The position numbers and the translations under genes were made by a program. The notes beneath the pieces are model-generated. The model was given only the letters and a program-made list of their open reading frames with translations, did not search any database and was not told the origin of the DNA. From Salvator merianae (lineage: Eukaryota; Chordata; Lepidosauria; Squamata; Teiidae), in NCBI GenBank assembly GCA_003586115.2, contig QVOM02000049.1:18171470-18235469 (forward strand): DNA of 64,000 bases. Direction: 5' to 3'. Shown one piece after another: positions 1 through 9,612 of this stretch (its first letter is position 1; each line of letters begins with the position of its first letter).

Positions 1-276
1 CGGAATATTTGTGTAAAATAAATACAACCTGTCCTTTAACAGGCTTCTCAGTTATATTAATGGCAGCATTGTGGGCTTTCACATACAAATGGTTAGCAAT
101 TGTGAGAACAGGCTGTTGGACTAAATGGACCACTTGTCTGATCTAACACAGCATTTCTTACATTCTTATGAACTAGCAAAATATAATGCTACAAATAAGA
201 CCTGTAAGCCTTCTTCTATGAATACTCTTAACCATGTGGATTTACTGCAGCACATTCATGAAGACGTTGTAATGTC

Positions 277-325
<49 letters not shown>
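277..325. repeat. (AAT)n microsatellite
   Basis: About sixteen uninterrupted ATA/AAT units run here. They create a spurious poly-isoleucine reading frame on the plus strand. The tract lies in what would be SMIM13 intron 1. Its purity suggests it is length-polymorphic. Confidence 0.95.
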
Positions 326-472
326 GGGCACATTTTCTTGGATCGCAGTGATATTTGAAGCTGTCACTTTAACCAACTATGGGAAGAAGCAGGAAGTGCA
401 GAAGACATGGATTTTTAAGGACATTAATCTACTGTACTGCATCAACCTGTGTTGGCAAAAATCTGCCTCGCA

Positions 473-941
473 GCCTTTTCGCACTTTCCACCTTGGAGTG
501 GGATAAAGTAGAACAATAATTATCCCATTCTAAGGTGGAACAGACCACGCAATGCGGTGGCCATCCGCACTGTGAGGCCTGGAACTGCCTAGAACCGGGC
601 TTCAAGCCCCTGCAGTGCAAATGCTGGCCGTCTGTTATGACGGCAGCCACAGAAACTTAAGGCCACTACTATGGTGACCGGAGATGCAGCACATGACTGC
701 ACAGCCGTTGCTGCGCCACAACCTGCTACATTCACACCTGGAAGAAGGTGTGAACGCTGCATACCAGGAGCAGTCCAGCTGCTCCCAGTACATCTGTGGA
801 CAACAATTTAGTTGTCCGCAGTTCATAGCCTTCAGGAGCATCTGCAGATGGTCCCAAACACACGGGCCTCCACAAAATGTGTATGCAGTGTGCTAGTGAG
901 CATCCAGATGCTCACTAGCACTCCATGTGCAAAAAGGTCCC
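473..941. mobile_element. Non-autonomous DNA transposon, family A (full-length copy)
   Basis: The left end reads GCCTTTTCGCACTTTCCACC and the right end is the near-reverse-complement GTGCAAAAAGGTCC, so the element has terminal inverted repeats. The interior has no transposase frame. The right subterminal region carries a 26-bp near-palindrome (893-919, halves CTAGTGAGCAT and ATGCTCACTAG) shared with copies at 22.2 and 59.7 kb. Other family members are at 22.09, 24.77, 36.61, 49.15, 50.44 and 54.44 kb. The TIR style resembles hAT-type miniature elements, but no clear 8-bp TSD is visible, so the superfamily stays open. Confidence 0.7.
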
Positions 942-1830
942 TAGCCCCACAGTGCTCCAGTACATCCTGCTCCCGTTCTGATCTATACAGGCAAATGTGG
1001 AGAGTGTCAGCAGAACCAAGCCCATTCCTTTTATTTCCGCAGCCTGGCCCGAAAGCTGTTTCTCACCACCCATTGATCCATTTTTATCTTCCAATTCCAT
1101 ACGTTTTCCAGCTCTCCACACCTTCTGTTTATCTCGGAAGAGTGCTGTCCACCACAAGCCACTGTGTGTGCTATTATGCACTCAGCCTCCCACTGACCCT
1201 GCTGTTGTTCCCCACTGCAAGGAAGCGTGTAACATACCCTTCATTCTCTGGGTGTTGATCATGGTGAGAAACAATCCTAGCGGCATTCAACCTGTCTTCA
1301 CAGAAGTTAGCCTCCTATTACTCATCATTACGGAATCTATAAGGAACTTCTGACGAATCCAGGCGTTCTCAGACTAGTACTTCAAACCCAATGAACTAGT
1401 CTAATCTATTGTCTCCTTCTGAGTTTTAAGGGACCTTCTCCCCTAACAGGAGACTGTTCCAGAGCACCAGCTAGGTTTCCTATTTCTCCTCAAAATAATG
1501 TGTCTAATTTTTGTGCAACTGTAAAAGCAGCATATAAAAAGCACTGTGTGAGAAGAAACAGGCAACTCCCATAGTTCACTGTCAACAGCTTGTAGACAAT
1601 ATTCTGGAGTAGCCTTGAAACCTCAGGGCAGGTTACAACAGACAAAAACAACACAAAGAATACGTGCCTCCAGATGCAGTTTAAAAAACATGATTTTCCC
1701 AGGGATATATTGGGACCACCACACAAACCCACAGCAATGCCAGTATACTCCCAGGATAATGCCTTGAAAAAGCACAATAAAGACATGCTGGAAAATCCAG
1801 CTCTGATGCCAGGTTTCGGTCATGTCAGAC
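942..1830. other. Unassigned non-coding DNA
   Basis: No exon, RNA gene or recognisable repeat end is visible. Open frames are short and unconserved in appearance. Confidence 0.5.
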
Positions 1831-1999
1831 TGCTTACCTTGTCTGTTGTTTCCTCATGGAATCACTGCTCTTACAAAAGTATCCAAATGTAGGAAGCGTG
1901 CAAAAAAACCCCCAAAGGGGCGTGGGTGGGCACTTCTTACATACAGCTACTTTTGCAAGAGCAGCAATTCTGCGAGGAAATGATAGACAAGGTAAGAGC
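1831..1999. mobile_element. Foldback (hairpin) element
   Basis: Two arms of about 65 bp (1831-1898 and 1935-1999) are imperfect reverse complements. Both carry a block reading TACCTTGTCT at the outer end and ACTGCTCTT or GCTGCTCTT further in. The loop is about 36 bp. This is the form of a miniature inverted-repeat element. No transposase is present and the family is not identified. Confidence 0.6.
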
Positions 2000-2130
2000 C
2001 TAGTTTTCCCCAGGATTGCCTCTAAACAAGATCCTGCAATTTCCTCTCGCCATCTTAAACACACAGCTAAAACAGATTTAAAACCAGAGGGGACTGAAAT
2101 TACAGTGTCAGAGGTAAACTATTCAATTAA

Positions 2131-2480
2131 CTAAAGGCTCGGGAAAAGAGATGCATCTCTACCAACCGTCCGTGAAGGTGCCTGGTGCACCTCAGAGGGA
2201 GGGCAGTTCCACAACCTGGGGACTATCACTGAGAAGGCCCCCTCAAGTGCTCCCAGTCCTTTCAACTTCTGAAGGTGGTGGCAGTGCCAGGACGGCCTCC
2301 CAGCAGATCGTAAAATATAGACAGATCTATATGGGAGGAGGAGTTCCCTTAGATATTTGTAGCCCAAGGCATTTACGGCTTTGTAAGTAAATCTTAGTAC
2401 CTTCAATTGGGCTTGGGGGTGAACTGGCAGCCAGTGCACTTCCTTTAAAACTAACATAATCTGTCTCTGATCAGCAGCTC
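2131..2480 (-). pseudogene. L2-clade LINE ORF2, C-terminal fragment
   Basis: Read on the minus strand, the translation carries the signature that follows the reverse-transcriptase core of L2-type LINEs. It has HWLPV, then TYKAVNALGYKYL, then LLLPYRS, then a PRLWNCPPSEV block, spanning roughly 110 residues. In the family these parts read HWLPV, YKAL.GL.P.YL, L..Y.P and APRLWN.LP..IR. The copy is 5'-truncated and lacks the catalytic domain, so it is a dead fragment. It sits in the first intron assigned to SMIM13 and plays no part in that gene. Confidence 0.85.
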
Positions 2481-2559
2481 CCATCAGCATCCTTGCCACT
2501 GCATTCTGTACCAGCTGCAGTTTCTAACCCATCTCCAAGGCCAGCCCCACGTACAGCAC

Positions 2560-2790
2560 ATTGCTTCCTTACTTGATGCATTTAGTCATGGCGGACTCTT
2601 GGCAACCACATGGACAGACTTCCTCTAGGCTGGCCAGTCTTCTATGATCTTTCTTAGGTCTGCCAGCGAGGTTTTCACTGCTTTCAAAACAGAGTCTATC
2701 CACCTCTTTGCTGGTCAACGCTTCTTCTCCCTTCTACTTTCCCTAGCTTCACCATGTTTTCCAGGGAGCTTTGTCTTCAAATTAAGAGCA
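2560..2790. repeat. Old interspersed repeat fragment
   Basis: The stretch from GGCGGACTCTTGGCAACCAC through the pyrimidine-rich CTTCTTCTCCCTTCTACTTT resembles a dispersed repeat I recall from other reptile genomes. I cannot name the family. No coding frame is preserved. Confidence 0.35.
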
Positions 2791-3030
2791 GATTACCATA
2801 GTCCCATAAGCAAATTACCAGGCATGGATTGCTGTGGCCTAACTGTCTCTGTCCAGAAAAATCGTAGCTGATGAAACAGCCGTAGCTGGAAGCAGGCATT
2901 CCTGGCCACTTTAACAGAAGTAATATAATACCGATATTTTGTATCATTATAATGTTAGTTCAATTATTTCTCAAAAGCCTCAGTTGCAGAGTGTTGAAGA
3001 TGTCATAATAAGCCAGAAAGGTACATGGAA

Positions 3031-3548
3031 AATGGCCTTACACTGTGACCGTGTCCCCAGCAGGTGCCATCTGCATTGCCAGGGCGGGAATGCCGCTGTC
3101 CCTGTCTAACACCAGTAGCAATGTGGTCGCGCCGTCCCTGTCCTGCTCCAGGCAAAGCGTACTTCCGCTGCAAGCACCACCCAACCTTCCCTGCCATTGG
3201 CCCATGAGCTCGTTCCTCCAATGTCATGTCCGGAGTGCAAGGGCAGGGCTGAACTACCTCTGGGTCGCGATTTTGAAGGTGATCTTCAAAGTTTGCATAA
3301 GGAACAACGGAAAATGCCGCAGCCCCATCTTCAAAGATTATGCAAGCTTCAAAGATGGGGCTGTGGCATTTACCTTCTCCTGGACCAGGTATGAAGCGCC
3401 AATGCCTGGAGCAGAACAGATGGTGTTAATATGCTTGCAGACCTTTTCACACAGGTCCACCACTAAACCAGGATAGGGAGCCCTTAGGACAGTTCTGGAA
3501 TGGTGCTGGTCCTGTGCGGAAGAAGTGTACTAGCAAGCAGTGTGGAAA
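3031..3548. mobile_element. Non-autonomous DNA transposon, family J
   Basis: The element begins near GGCCTTACACTGTGAC and ends at GTGTGGAAAGGTCC, giving weak terminal inverted repeats. The right half contains a short inverted repeat (AGATGGGGCTG with its complement near 3320 and 3350) and a block AACCAGGATAGGGAGCCCTTAG. A second copy at 12.97-14.66 kb shares the right half and is split by a 1.25-kb insertion; this copy shows the empty site. No transposase is encoded. Confidence 0.6.
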
Positions 3549-3601
3549 GGTCCCTAAGATAACAGGTTTTTGTAATGCTTCAAATATTTGCAAAACCTGT
3601 T

Positions 3602-3806
3602 TGGCTAGAGGTAAATAGGATAAAAGAAAATAAGTGCATTTAGCTATGCTAACGTTTCAACTCTTTAAAAAATAACTTTTTTTTTTCCCCTAAATGGGAT
3701 TGACTAGAGATAAATAAGCTAAAAAAACTGAATACATATACCGTCAATTATCCTAACACTTCAACTCTTACAAAAATACACTTTTTTTTCCCTAAATGGG
3801 ATTTTT
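3602..3806. repeat. Two-copy tandem duplication, about 103-bp unit
   Basis: Two adjacent units (3602-3699 and 3700-3806) share, in order, CTAGAG(G/A)TAAATA, a CTAAC.(T/C)TTCAACTCTTA block, a T-run and CCTAAATGGGATT. They differ at many positions, so the duplication is old. Confidence 0.6.
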
Positions 3807-3833
3807 AAGAGCTCAGCATCACAAACAGACACT

Positions 3834-4310
3834 GAGGCTACGTCCAGACAGGTGTTATAATGCACAATTAATGTTGTGGCTATGTTGGGATTGCCATACA
3901 TATCTGTGGCAACCCTAACGTAGCCTTGCTGTAAAGGGGTGAAATCATGCTTTATCATATTCCAGGAAAACCTAACTCTCAGTAAGGGTTCTTCTGGATT
4001 AGTGCGAAAACCTATCTGCTTGGAAGCTCGGCAGTGCAATCCCTACTAAATAAAACGGCCCTCTGCACATGCACACGGCCGTATCTGAGGTGAAATGGCC
4101 ACTGCACACGTGCAGAGGCCAGTGTGCACGCACTTCCAGGTATTCTGTGATGTCAGAATACCCAGATGTGCATGCCACACCAGTGTGGAAGCAGGTGCTT
4201 GCTCTGTGCCATTGCCCAGCTGTCTAGGCAACAAGTGATTATTCCAAAGAAGCTCTACTCCATAATATCACTAAAATGGTGATTTACCAGTGACTTCTGG
4301 AGGCAGCCTT
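3834..4310. mobile_element. Non-autonomous DNA transposon, family E
   Basis: The left end reads AGGCTACGTCCAGACAGG and the right end TTCTGGAGGCAGCCTT, which are partial inverted repeats of a GGCTGCATCCAGACA-type terminus. Internal blocks (TTGGGATTGCCATACAT, TGATTATTCCAAAGAAG) recur in order in the copy at 55.29 kb. No coding capacity is visible. Confidence 0.6.
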
Positions 4311-5040
4311 AAAAACAGAATAAATTTTGACTTAACTGACTCTTTTTAGATGCTACCATTAAAAAAGTGAAATCAAAAGTGAAAGCAGCAACTGCTTACA
4401 GTTGGAACAATAAAACAGATTCCAGGTGCCATTTTTTCATATCACAAGTACTCTTATCTGCTTCTTTGAACTAAACAACTTTCCTGACATCTTAGGGTCA
4501 CTTTTTGTTTGTCTTCCCATCTTATTCCCAGCTTAATTGAAACACCTGTGGCTTAGAAACATGTTAGAAGTTCATGATCTTCAAAGCACTTATATTGCTA
4601 AGTTTACATTTTTGTATAGAAATTAAGCCATCCTAAAGAGAAAGTCAGGGAAATGCATCCAGCCTACACCATTCTTGAGAATAGTAGCAGTTTTACCTCC
4701 CTGATTACCTTTAGGCCAGTTCTATTTCAGTGTTTGGATTTTCATCTTTATTCAAACAAAAAGAAAGAACCTGACTGTATTCCATCCTTTCATTGACCTC
4801 CTCCTTTCAGTACACAAAGCAAAATCTAATAAACCTAAGATCTCCCTCAATTATGAAAGGTACAAGCTTCAAACAAATTCAATTATGAATCTGACCACTA
4901 ATAGTGAATAACTGCTTATTAAGTACTGTTGCCAGGAAATCTTGCCTTTCTTCCCAGACTCTGAAAGCAGCATAATAGTCCTACCCAGTCTTCACAACAA
5001 CAGTTGAAAGTTTCAGTGACCAGTAGGCTTCAAGGCAGAA
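4311..5040. other. AT-rich unassigned intronic DNA
   Basis: No repeat termini, exon or RNA gene are visible. This would lie in SMIM13 intron 1. Confidence 0.5.
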
Positions 5041-5044
5041 GACA

Positions 5045-5242
5045 TTCACATCTAATTTTTAATCCAGTTTCAGTCCACTTTCAGAATGAAAGAATACCTC
5101 AGTAAAGCGACAATCTGGGAGGGAGGGGGGGTTGGCATTATCTAACTCAGAAAATCCACTCATCCGTTAGATAATGTGGAAACGATGTTTTATCTCACTC
5201 TGAAAGTGAATTGAAGCTGTATGAAAACGTTAAGTGTGAACA
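5045..5242. mobile_element. Foldback MITE, family C
   Basis: The left end reads TTTTTAATCCAGTTTCAGTC and the right end carries the matching complement GAATTGAAGC followed by TTAAGTGTGAA. The centre has a second pair, TTATCTAACTCAGA and TTAGATAATGTGG. The same layout recurs at 6.66, 9.46 and 33.11 kb. It is a non-coding miniature inverted-repeat element. Confidence 0.7.
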
Positions 5243-5490
5243 CAGGTCTCCCCAGTGCTACCCTGACACCCGAATCACTTTTCAAAATAAGGCTGGAAAC
5301 AATATTTTACAACTACAAGTCAGAGTCAAGACCAGCATAGCTGGACATAAAGAGAGTGAGCAAATCTCGAGAAGGGTAGAGGGATTTGATGGTATTGCGC
5401 TAGCAGAGCGTAGTTCGGGAAGGTCAATTACAAAAATGAGACGGATAAGAAGATAAACACCCTCCCGTCTTGGACGGTGGCTATACTCAC

Positions 5491-5566
5491 CGCAAAGCAT
5501 GAACGCCAGGACACAAGCTAGCGTCGCCACGCTTGCCAGCAACGTCAGACCAATGTTTTGCCACAT
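5491..5566 (-). CDS. SMIM13: SMIM13 exon 1 (coding part): small integral membrane protein 13, N-terminus
   Basis: Read on the minus strand from the ATG at 5566, the exon encodes 25 residues plus the first base of codon 26 and then meets GTGAGTATAG, a consensus 5' splice site (GT at 5490-5489). The peptide starts MWQNIGLTLLASVATL and continues with CVLAFMLC, which is a hydrophobic membrane segment at the extreme N-terminus. Human SMIM13, as I recall it, starts MWHSVGLTLLVFVATL and goes on to an M-x-C-G block; roughly 16 of the first 26 positions agree, including GLTLL and VATL. SMIM13 is a short (about 90-residue) single-pass membrane protein of unknown function. The remaining cytosolic part must lie beyond the left edge, since I saw no exon 2 in 1-5490. 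The in-frame extension past the donor is intronic. The CpG-rich upstream region and the neighbouring ELOVL2-like exon support the call. Confidence 0.8.
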
Positions 5567-5793
5567 TTTCTCGCTTAGCAGCAGGACGTGATTTGGTTTT
5601 CACGGGTCCATCCATTCGCTTAACCGCAGCAGGAGGAGGCAAGACGAGGAGGACGGGAACGGCAACAGCATGACGACCCGCCAGGAGAAAGCAGACGGAC
5701 AAAGGGAAATCCACGGCAATAAACTTGTGAGCTGCAGCAGGAATGAAGGAGAAGGCATGGGTAAAAAGACTTGGTGCTTTGATGGCCACAGCC

Positions 5794-5812
5794 CTCTCTC
5801 TCTCTCTCTCTC
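5794..5812. repeat. (CT)n microsatellite in the SMIM13 5' region
   Basis: A pure CT dinucleotide run of nine to ten units lies about 230 bp upstream of the SMIM13 start codon. It reads as GA repeats in the sense direction. Confidence 0.9.
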
Positions 5813-6305
5813 CGATTAAGGGTTTCGCGATGTCAGTCAAGAGGCAGGGAGTTCCGCAGGATTATAATTCAGGAGACCCTGAGGGGAGCTCAAGGGTTTA
5901 AACCTGAGACAGGAAATGAAGAGGCAAAGAAAGAAACAAACAAATAAATAAACAAACAAGGCCCCGGGGCTCTGTAGAGTGAAGCAAGCCCAGATGCAGC
6001 TGTTACTGAAGACAGGAAAGGTTGCTTTCAGCGGGGGCGGCGAGATCAGCCCCGCTCCAATTCCCCTCGGTCTCCCCCGAGGCGAGCCCAGGCACTGGCA
6101 GTTCCATCACTCCCTCTGATGGAGGGGAAGAAAATCTAAACTGCCCTTCCCTCTCCTCCCCAAGCAGCCATTGAGTGGTTTCTCCCTTCTTTGACAAGAC
6201 GACACCGACAGCCGCCCGCTCGCAAAAAGAGCCGGGCGAGGGGTGTTGTTTAGATTGCTGTCGTCACCCGGACGCAGCTCCTCCCCTCTGTCTCCTCAGC
6301 GGAGG

Positions 6306-6325
6306 CTTCTCTGGGCAGTGTAGTT
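6306..6325 (-). promoter_or_regulatory. ZNF143-type (SBS) promoter motif, minus orientation
   Basis: The plus strand reads TCTGGGCAGTGTAGTT, close to the reverse complement (TCTGGGAATTGTAGT) of the ACTACAATTCCCAGA-type motif bound by ZNF143 and associated factors at CpG-island promoters. Two bases in the central spacer differ. Confidence 0.5.
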
Positions 6326-6372
6326 TATCATGGGAGAAAAGCTATGGAAGTGCGAAGAACAAGGCATGGGAG

Positions 6373-6397
6373 GACTTCGTTTCCCATCATTCCATGC
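6373..6397 (+). promoter_or_regulatory. ZNF143-type (SBS) promoter motif, plus orientation
   Basis: The stretch ACTTCGTTTCCCATCATTCC followed by ATGCG aligns with the extended ZNF143 site ACTACATTTCCCATCATGCC followed by TTGCG, with four mismatches. It faces opposite to the site at 6306-6325, about 50 bp away. Confidence 0.55.
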
Positions 6398-6655
6398 GAG
6401 AGAATGTCGACCGCCCACACGCACTTGGACTTGGTTGTGTGTGCTACGATGGGTTATATAGACTCAAATCAGAGGGCGGTAGTAGTTATCGGCTCAGATT
6501 CGAGTGAGAGCGTTTTTGTTATTAGGAGATTGCCCGCGAGTATACATACCGTACACTATATTTGGAACTTCTATTTTTTGAGTCCCCAGTATAGTTTAAT
6601 ATGCGTGTTGTTCCTAGATTTCCCATCCATTACTGACTGGGCTCAGTCCTCTTTG

Positions 6656-6872
6656 TTCACACCTAAGTTTTAACCCAACTTCAGTCCACTTTCAGTATGA
6701 GAGAGCACATCATAAGCAAAAGAAAAGCTGTCGTCGTCCCCCCCTCATTATCTAACTCGGAAGATCCACCTTTGGGTAAGATAATATGGAATGAAAATGA
6801 CTAGTTGCTTTGCTGATATGCTCACTCAGTCTGATGGTGGATTGAAACTGGATTAAAACTTAGGTGTGAATG
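6656..6872. mobile_element. Foldback MITE, family C (best-preserved copy)
   Basis: The termini TTCACACCTAAGTTTTAA and TTAAAACTTAGGTGTGAA are perfect inverted repeats over 18 bp. Next inward come ACTTCAGTCCACTTTCAG and a weaker complement, then TTATCTAACTCGGA with TAAGATAATATGG. The element is 217 bp and non-coding. Confidence 0.85.
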
Positions 6873-7560
6873 CAGCTCTCAGGTTGCAAGCTAAGACAGA
6901 ATTGGTGCAGGGTAGTTGACAGTGCTGGGGTATGTGCTGTTTCTGTCTCTCTCACACACAAATGTTGTGCATAGACTGTGTGTGTGTGTTATTTATTTAT
7001 AAAATTAGCCTTCAATGTTTGCAAGGGTTAGGCTTGTGTAAACTGTCATGAATTCTAGTTCCACCCATGTTAATGCATTGCACCCACAGGAGGTGAGGGT
7101 GGGTGGGGAAGCTGAGACAGATCAGCAGGCAAAAATGGGAAAACACATTAGTAATGTGTCTCAAAGATGACAGCAATCACAAGAATCCATAAGTGTTGCT
7201 TCATCTCAGATTTGCTATACCACAAAACTGAAAGAAATGGCACATCTCACAGCTTAGAGGAACCAAAGTCAGAATTGCCACATCCCAAAAGTGTTATAAC
7301 TCAGAACTATAAGATAAAAAAAGCCTAATCAGTCACCAGTCATTATGTCGCTGTACCACAATCATTGCCACACACCCTGAAAGTCTCGCAAAATGATGCA
7401 TACATTTCCAGTCTCCTAAATGCTTGAAAGCCACTCCAGAACACGCAGATGTCACTTTTATAAGTCACTCAGCTGTTTAGTATCAATGAAATGAAAAATC
7501 AGTCAGCTGTCCAAAATCAGTCAGTAGTCCATCAGGTGAGGAAAAGGCGCATCAACTAGT
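6873..7560. other. Unassigned intergenic DNA with short CA/TG runs
   Basis: Brief CA and TG repeats occur near 6950-6990. Otherwise I see no gene or repeat terminus. Confidence 0.5.
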
Positions 7561-7567
7561 GGCCTAT

Positions 7568-7925
7568 CACATATGCCACCGCCTTCCTCAACCAGGCTGA
7601 CCCGATGTCTAAGGCACAGCAGAGTTGCTTCACTGGACTGGTGGCCCGATGGGGGGCTGCTGCCACAGTTCCCACCTTGCCATGTTGCTGCCTTCCTTGA
7701 CCAGTTCATACTGGCACCCAAGATGCAGCAGAGATACCTCACTGGGCTGGTGGCAGGATGGAGAAACTGCAGGCCATGGCTGTCACAGTTCCTATCTTAG
7801 GCATGCTGCGCCACCGGCTTCCCCAGTCAGGTCGAGTTGGCACCCAAGACACGGCAGAGGTGCCTCACTGGACTGATGGCTGGGTGGGGAGGCTGCAGGC
7901 CACTGTTGCCACTCCCTGCTCACTG
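7568..7925. repeat. Three-copy tandem repeat, unit about 110-126 bp
   Basis: Three successive units each contain, in order, a CAGAG..GC/ACCTCACTGG(A/G)CTG block (near 7619, 7729 and 7855), a GG-rich spacer, then CTGC followed by a GCCA block. The units are diverged but colinear. The GC-rich repeat keeps several frames open and so produces overlapping spurious open frames on both strands. Confidence 0.75.
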
Positions 7926-8684
7926 GGACAGGGAAGAAGGCCATGCTGAGGAGGATACTTCCTACAACCAGGCGCCCTGGCCAAGTGTCCTGCTCTGCCG
8001 CACTGCTACTGCTCACGAGATAACAATCCTCTAGCTAAAACCCCCGCAGCCACTCTGCATAATATCCAACAATGATGAGTTGTGGACTCCTTGTCATGCT
8101 CTTCAGCTGTTCTCCCCAAGCAAGGTAGACTTCTTTTCACTTTTCAGCTGCCCGCATACCTCTTTACAAGGCTTCCTGTTGATGTTTGAGGGGTTTTACC
8201 CAAGTCATGTCTCCAAACTCCCCCCCCGCCCCCCCAGCTGCCTTCCCATGAGGAAATTTGGTGCTTTGGAGTGTTTATTGCTCCAGTTTTGTTGATGGGG
8301 ATGTTGTGAGGTTGGGAGGTCCCTGCTACCCTCACACCTATTTTGGAAAAGTGGAAAAATGTTTCAAGCAAAGCTTGTGCCATAAGCCCTCAACTACATA
8401 CAACGTAACCAGGAAAATGTTGGAGCTGTTGCATGGGTGAACAGCTCAAACAGCAGTGATGGGCTTCCTTGGGCCTCTTGGGTGCTGGACTGGCTCTTCC
8501 AGACAGACGGCACGAAGGCCTACCATCCACTTCTGCGTTCCAGTGGAAATCTGAACTTGTTTTAATTTTATTTGCTTATTTTGACAAAGAATGTTGGAAT
8601 TTAACTTTTTTCTTCATTTCCTTTTTTTTTTCCTTGCATGCATTTCCCAGACAGTTTATGAGTCACTTGGGAAAGGAAATAACA

Positions 8685-8797
8685 GGATGTATCCACACAT
8701 CGCTTACTTGTTCCGCTATATTTGGATATTCCTGTGAGTGCTTTATTCCAGAATATCCAACTATAGCAGAATATGTAAGTGACATCTGGATGCAGCC
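8685..8797. mobile_element. Foldback MITE, family D (diverged copy)
   Basis: The left arm reads GTATCCACACATCGCTTACTT then TTCCGCTATATTTGGATATTC. The right arm is the complement, ending TAAGTGACATCTGGATGCAGCC. The same palindrome is better preserved at 33.72 and 46.01 kb. Confidence 0.75.
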
Positions 8798-8799
8798 TT

Positions 8800-9455
8800 A
8801 CTGTGCATTCCTCTCCCCCCTTAACTGCTTTAATGACAAGGATGCCCCAAAACCTAGTTTAGAGTGAGTGACAAAAGGAAGGGAAATCTAATTTCTAAAG
8901 CAACATTTTTACTTGGCTATGAAATATATTGGTTTATATGCAAACCTATGCTGTTCCTCTTCTATTTTTTTTTTTTTAAAGTAAAATTCCTCCCTCTCCT
9001 AAAAATGGGTTTGACAAAAAAAATAAACCCTGAGACAGTCTATTGATTGATTGATTACCCATATTAAAAATGCAAATAGATCAGGCGACCAAACACATTT
9101 CTATTTTTATCATTGTTTTTAAAGTATCACTGTATTATTTCCTGCTCTTAATGAATTGAAATGTTAAAAAATTTAAAAGCTTCGTTTATATGGAAGAAAG
9201 CAAGTTGAAGTCTCAAGATAATAGAATAATTGGGTAAATCTAAGTTATCCAGGAGAATGGGGAGAGATGAAGGTCTGCGTGGAAGGAGGAAATTTAAAAA
9301 ATGAGAAAAAAACAAAAATGAACACAGGTGTTAATTATTAGGAGAGTTTTATGATTCTGTTTGGGGGTTTAGTAGAGTTCACAGTCTTTCTGACCTTCAG
9401 TCAAAGGAGCCAAAAGCCATTAAAAAAAAGAAAAATGGAAAAGTGTTATGACCCC
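8800..9455. other. AT-rich unassigned intergenic DNA
   Basis: Contains a T-run near 8965 and a short GATT repeat near 9043. No gene is visible. Confidence 0.5.
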
Positions 9456-9612
9456 ATCTACACCTAAATTTTAAACCAGCTTCAGCCCAATTTCAAAGTG
9501 AGAGAACCCATCAGCAAAGTGACAAGCTGTTTTCTTTCAGCATTCTCTAATTCATAAAATCCACCTTGGGGTTAGATAATGTGGAAAGAAAATGACTAGT
9601 CACTTGGTTGAC
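9456..9612. mobile_element. Family C MITE, truncated at the right
   Basis: The left terminus CTACACCTAAATTTTAAACC, the CAGCTTCAGCCCAATTTC block and a GTTAGATAATGTGG block are present in family-C order. The right terminal repeat is missing. Confidence 0.6.

Larger units (their letters stand above)
5567..6400 (-). promoter_or_regulatory. SMIM13: CpG-island promoter and 5' UTR of SMIM13, probably bidirectional
   Basis: GC content and CpG density rise sharply here relative to both flanks. No TATA box stands at a sensible distance upstream of the minus-strand ATG, which fits a dispersed housekeeping-type start. The start of transcription cannot be placed from sequence. The region contains a (CT)n tract (5794-5812) and two ZNF143-like sites at its far edge, a common arrangement in divergent promoters. 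A plus-strand non-coding transcript starting near 6.4 kb is possible but not shown. Confidence 0.7.

Noticed and set aside
125..358. 77-residue frame with a poly-Ile run
   Set aside because: Product of the (AAT)n microsatellite.
5487..5840. 117-residue minus-strand frame overlapping SMIM13 exon 1
   Set aside because: It is in a different frame from the SMIM13-like peptide, starts in the 5' UTR, crosses the (CT)n tract and ignores the splice donor.
7568..7925. CRISPR-like array
   Set aside because: Units are over 100 bp and diverged with no constant repeat-spacer pattern; the DNA is from a vertebrate nucleus.
8469..8867. 132-residue plus-strand open frame
   Set aside because: It spans a family-D MITE and simple T-runs, with no domain and no splice context.
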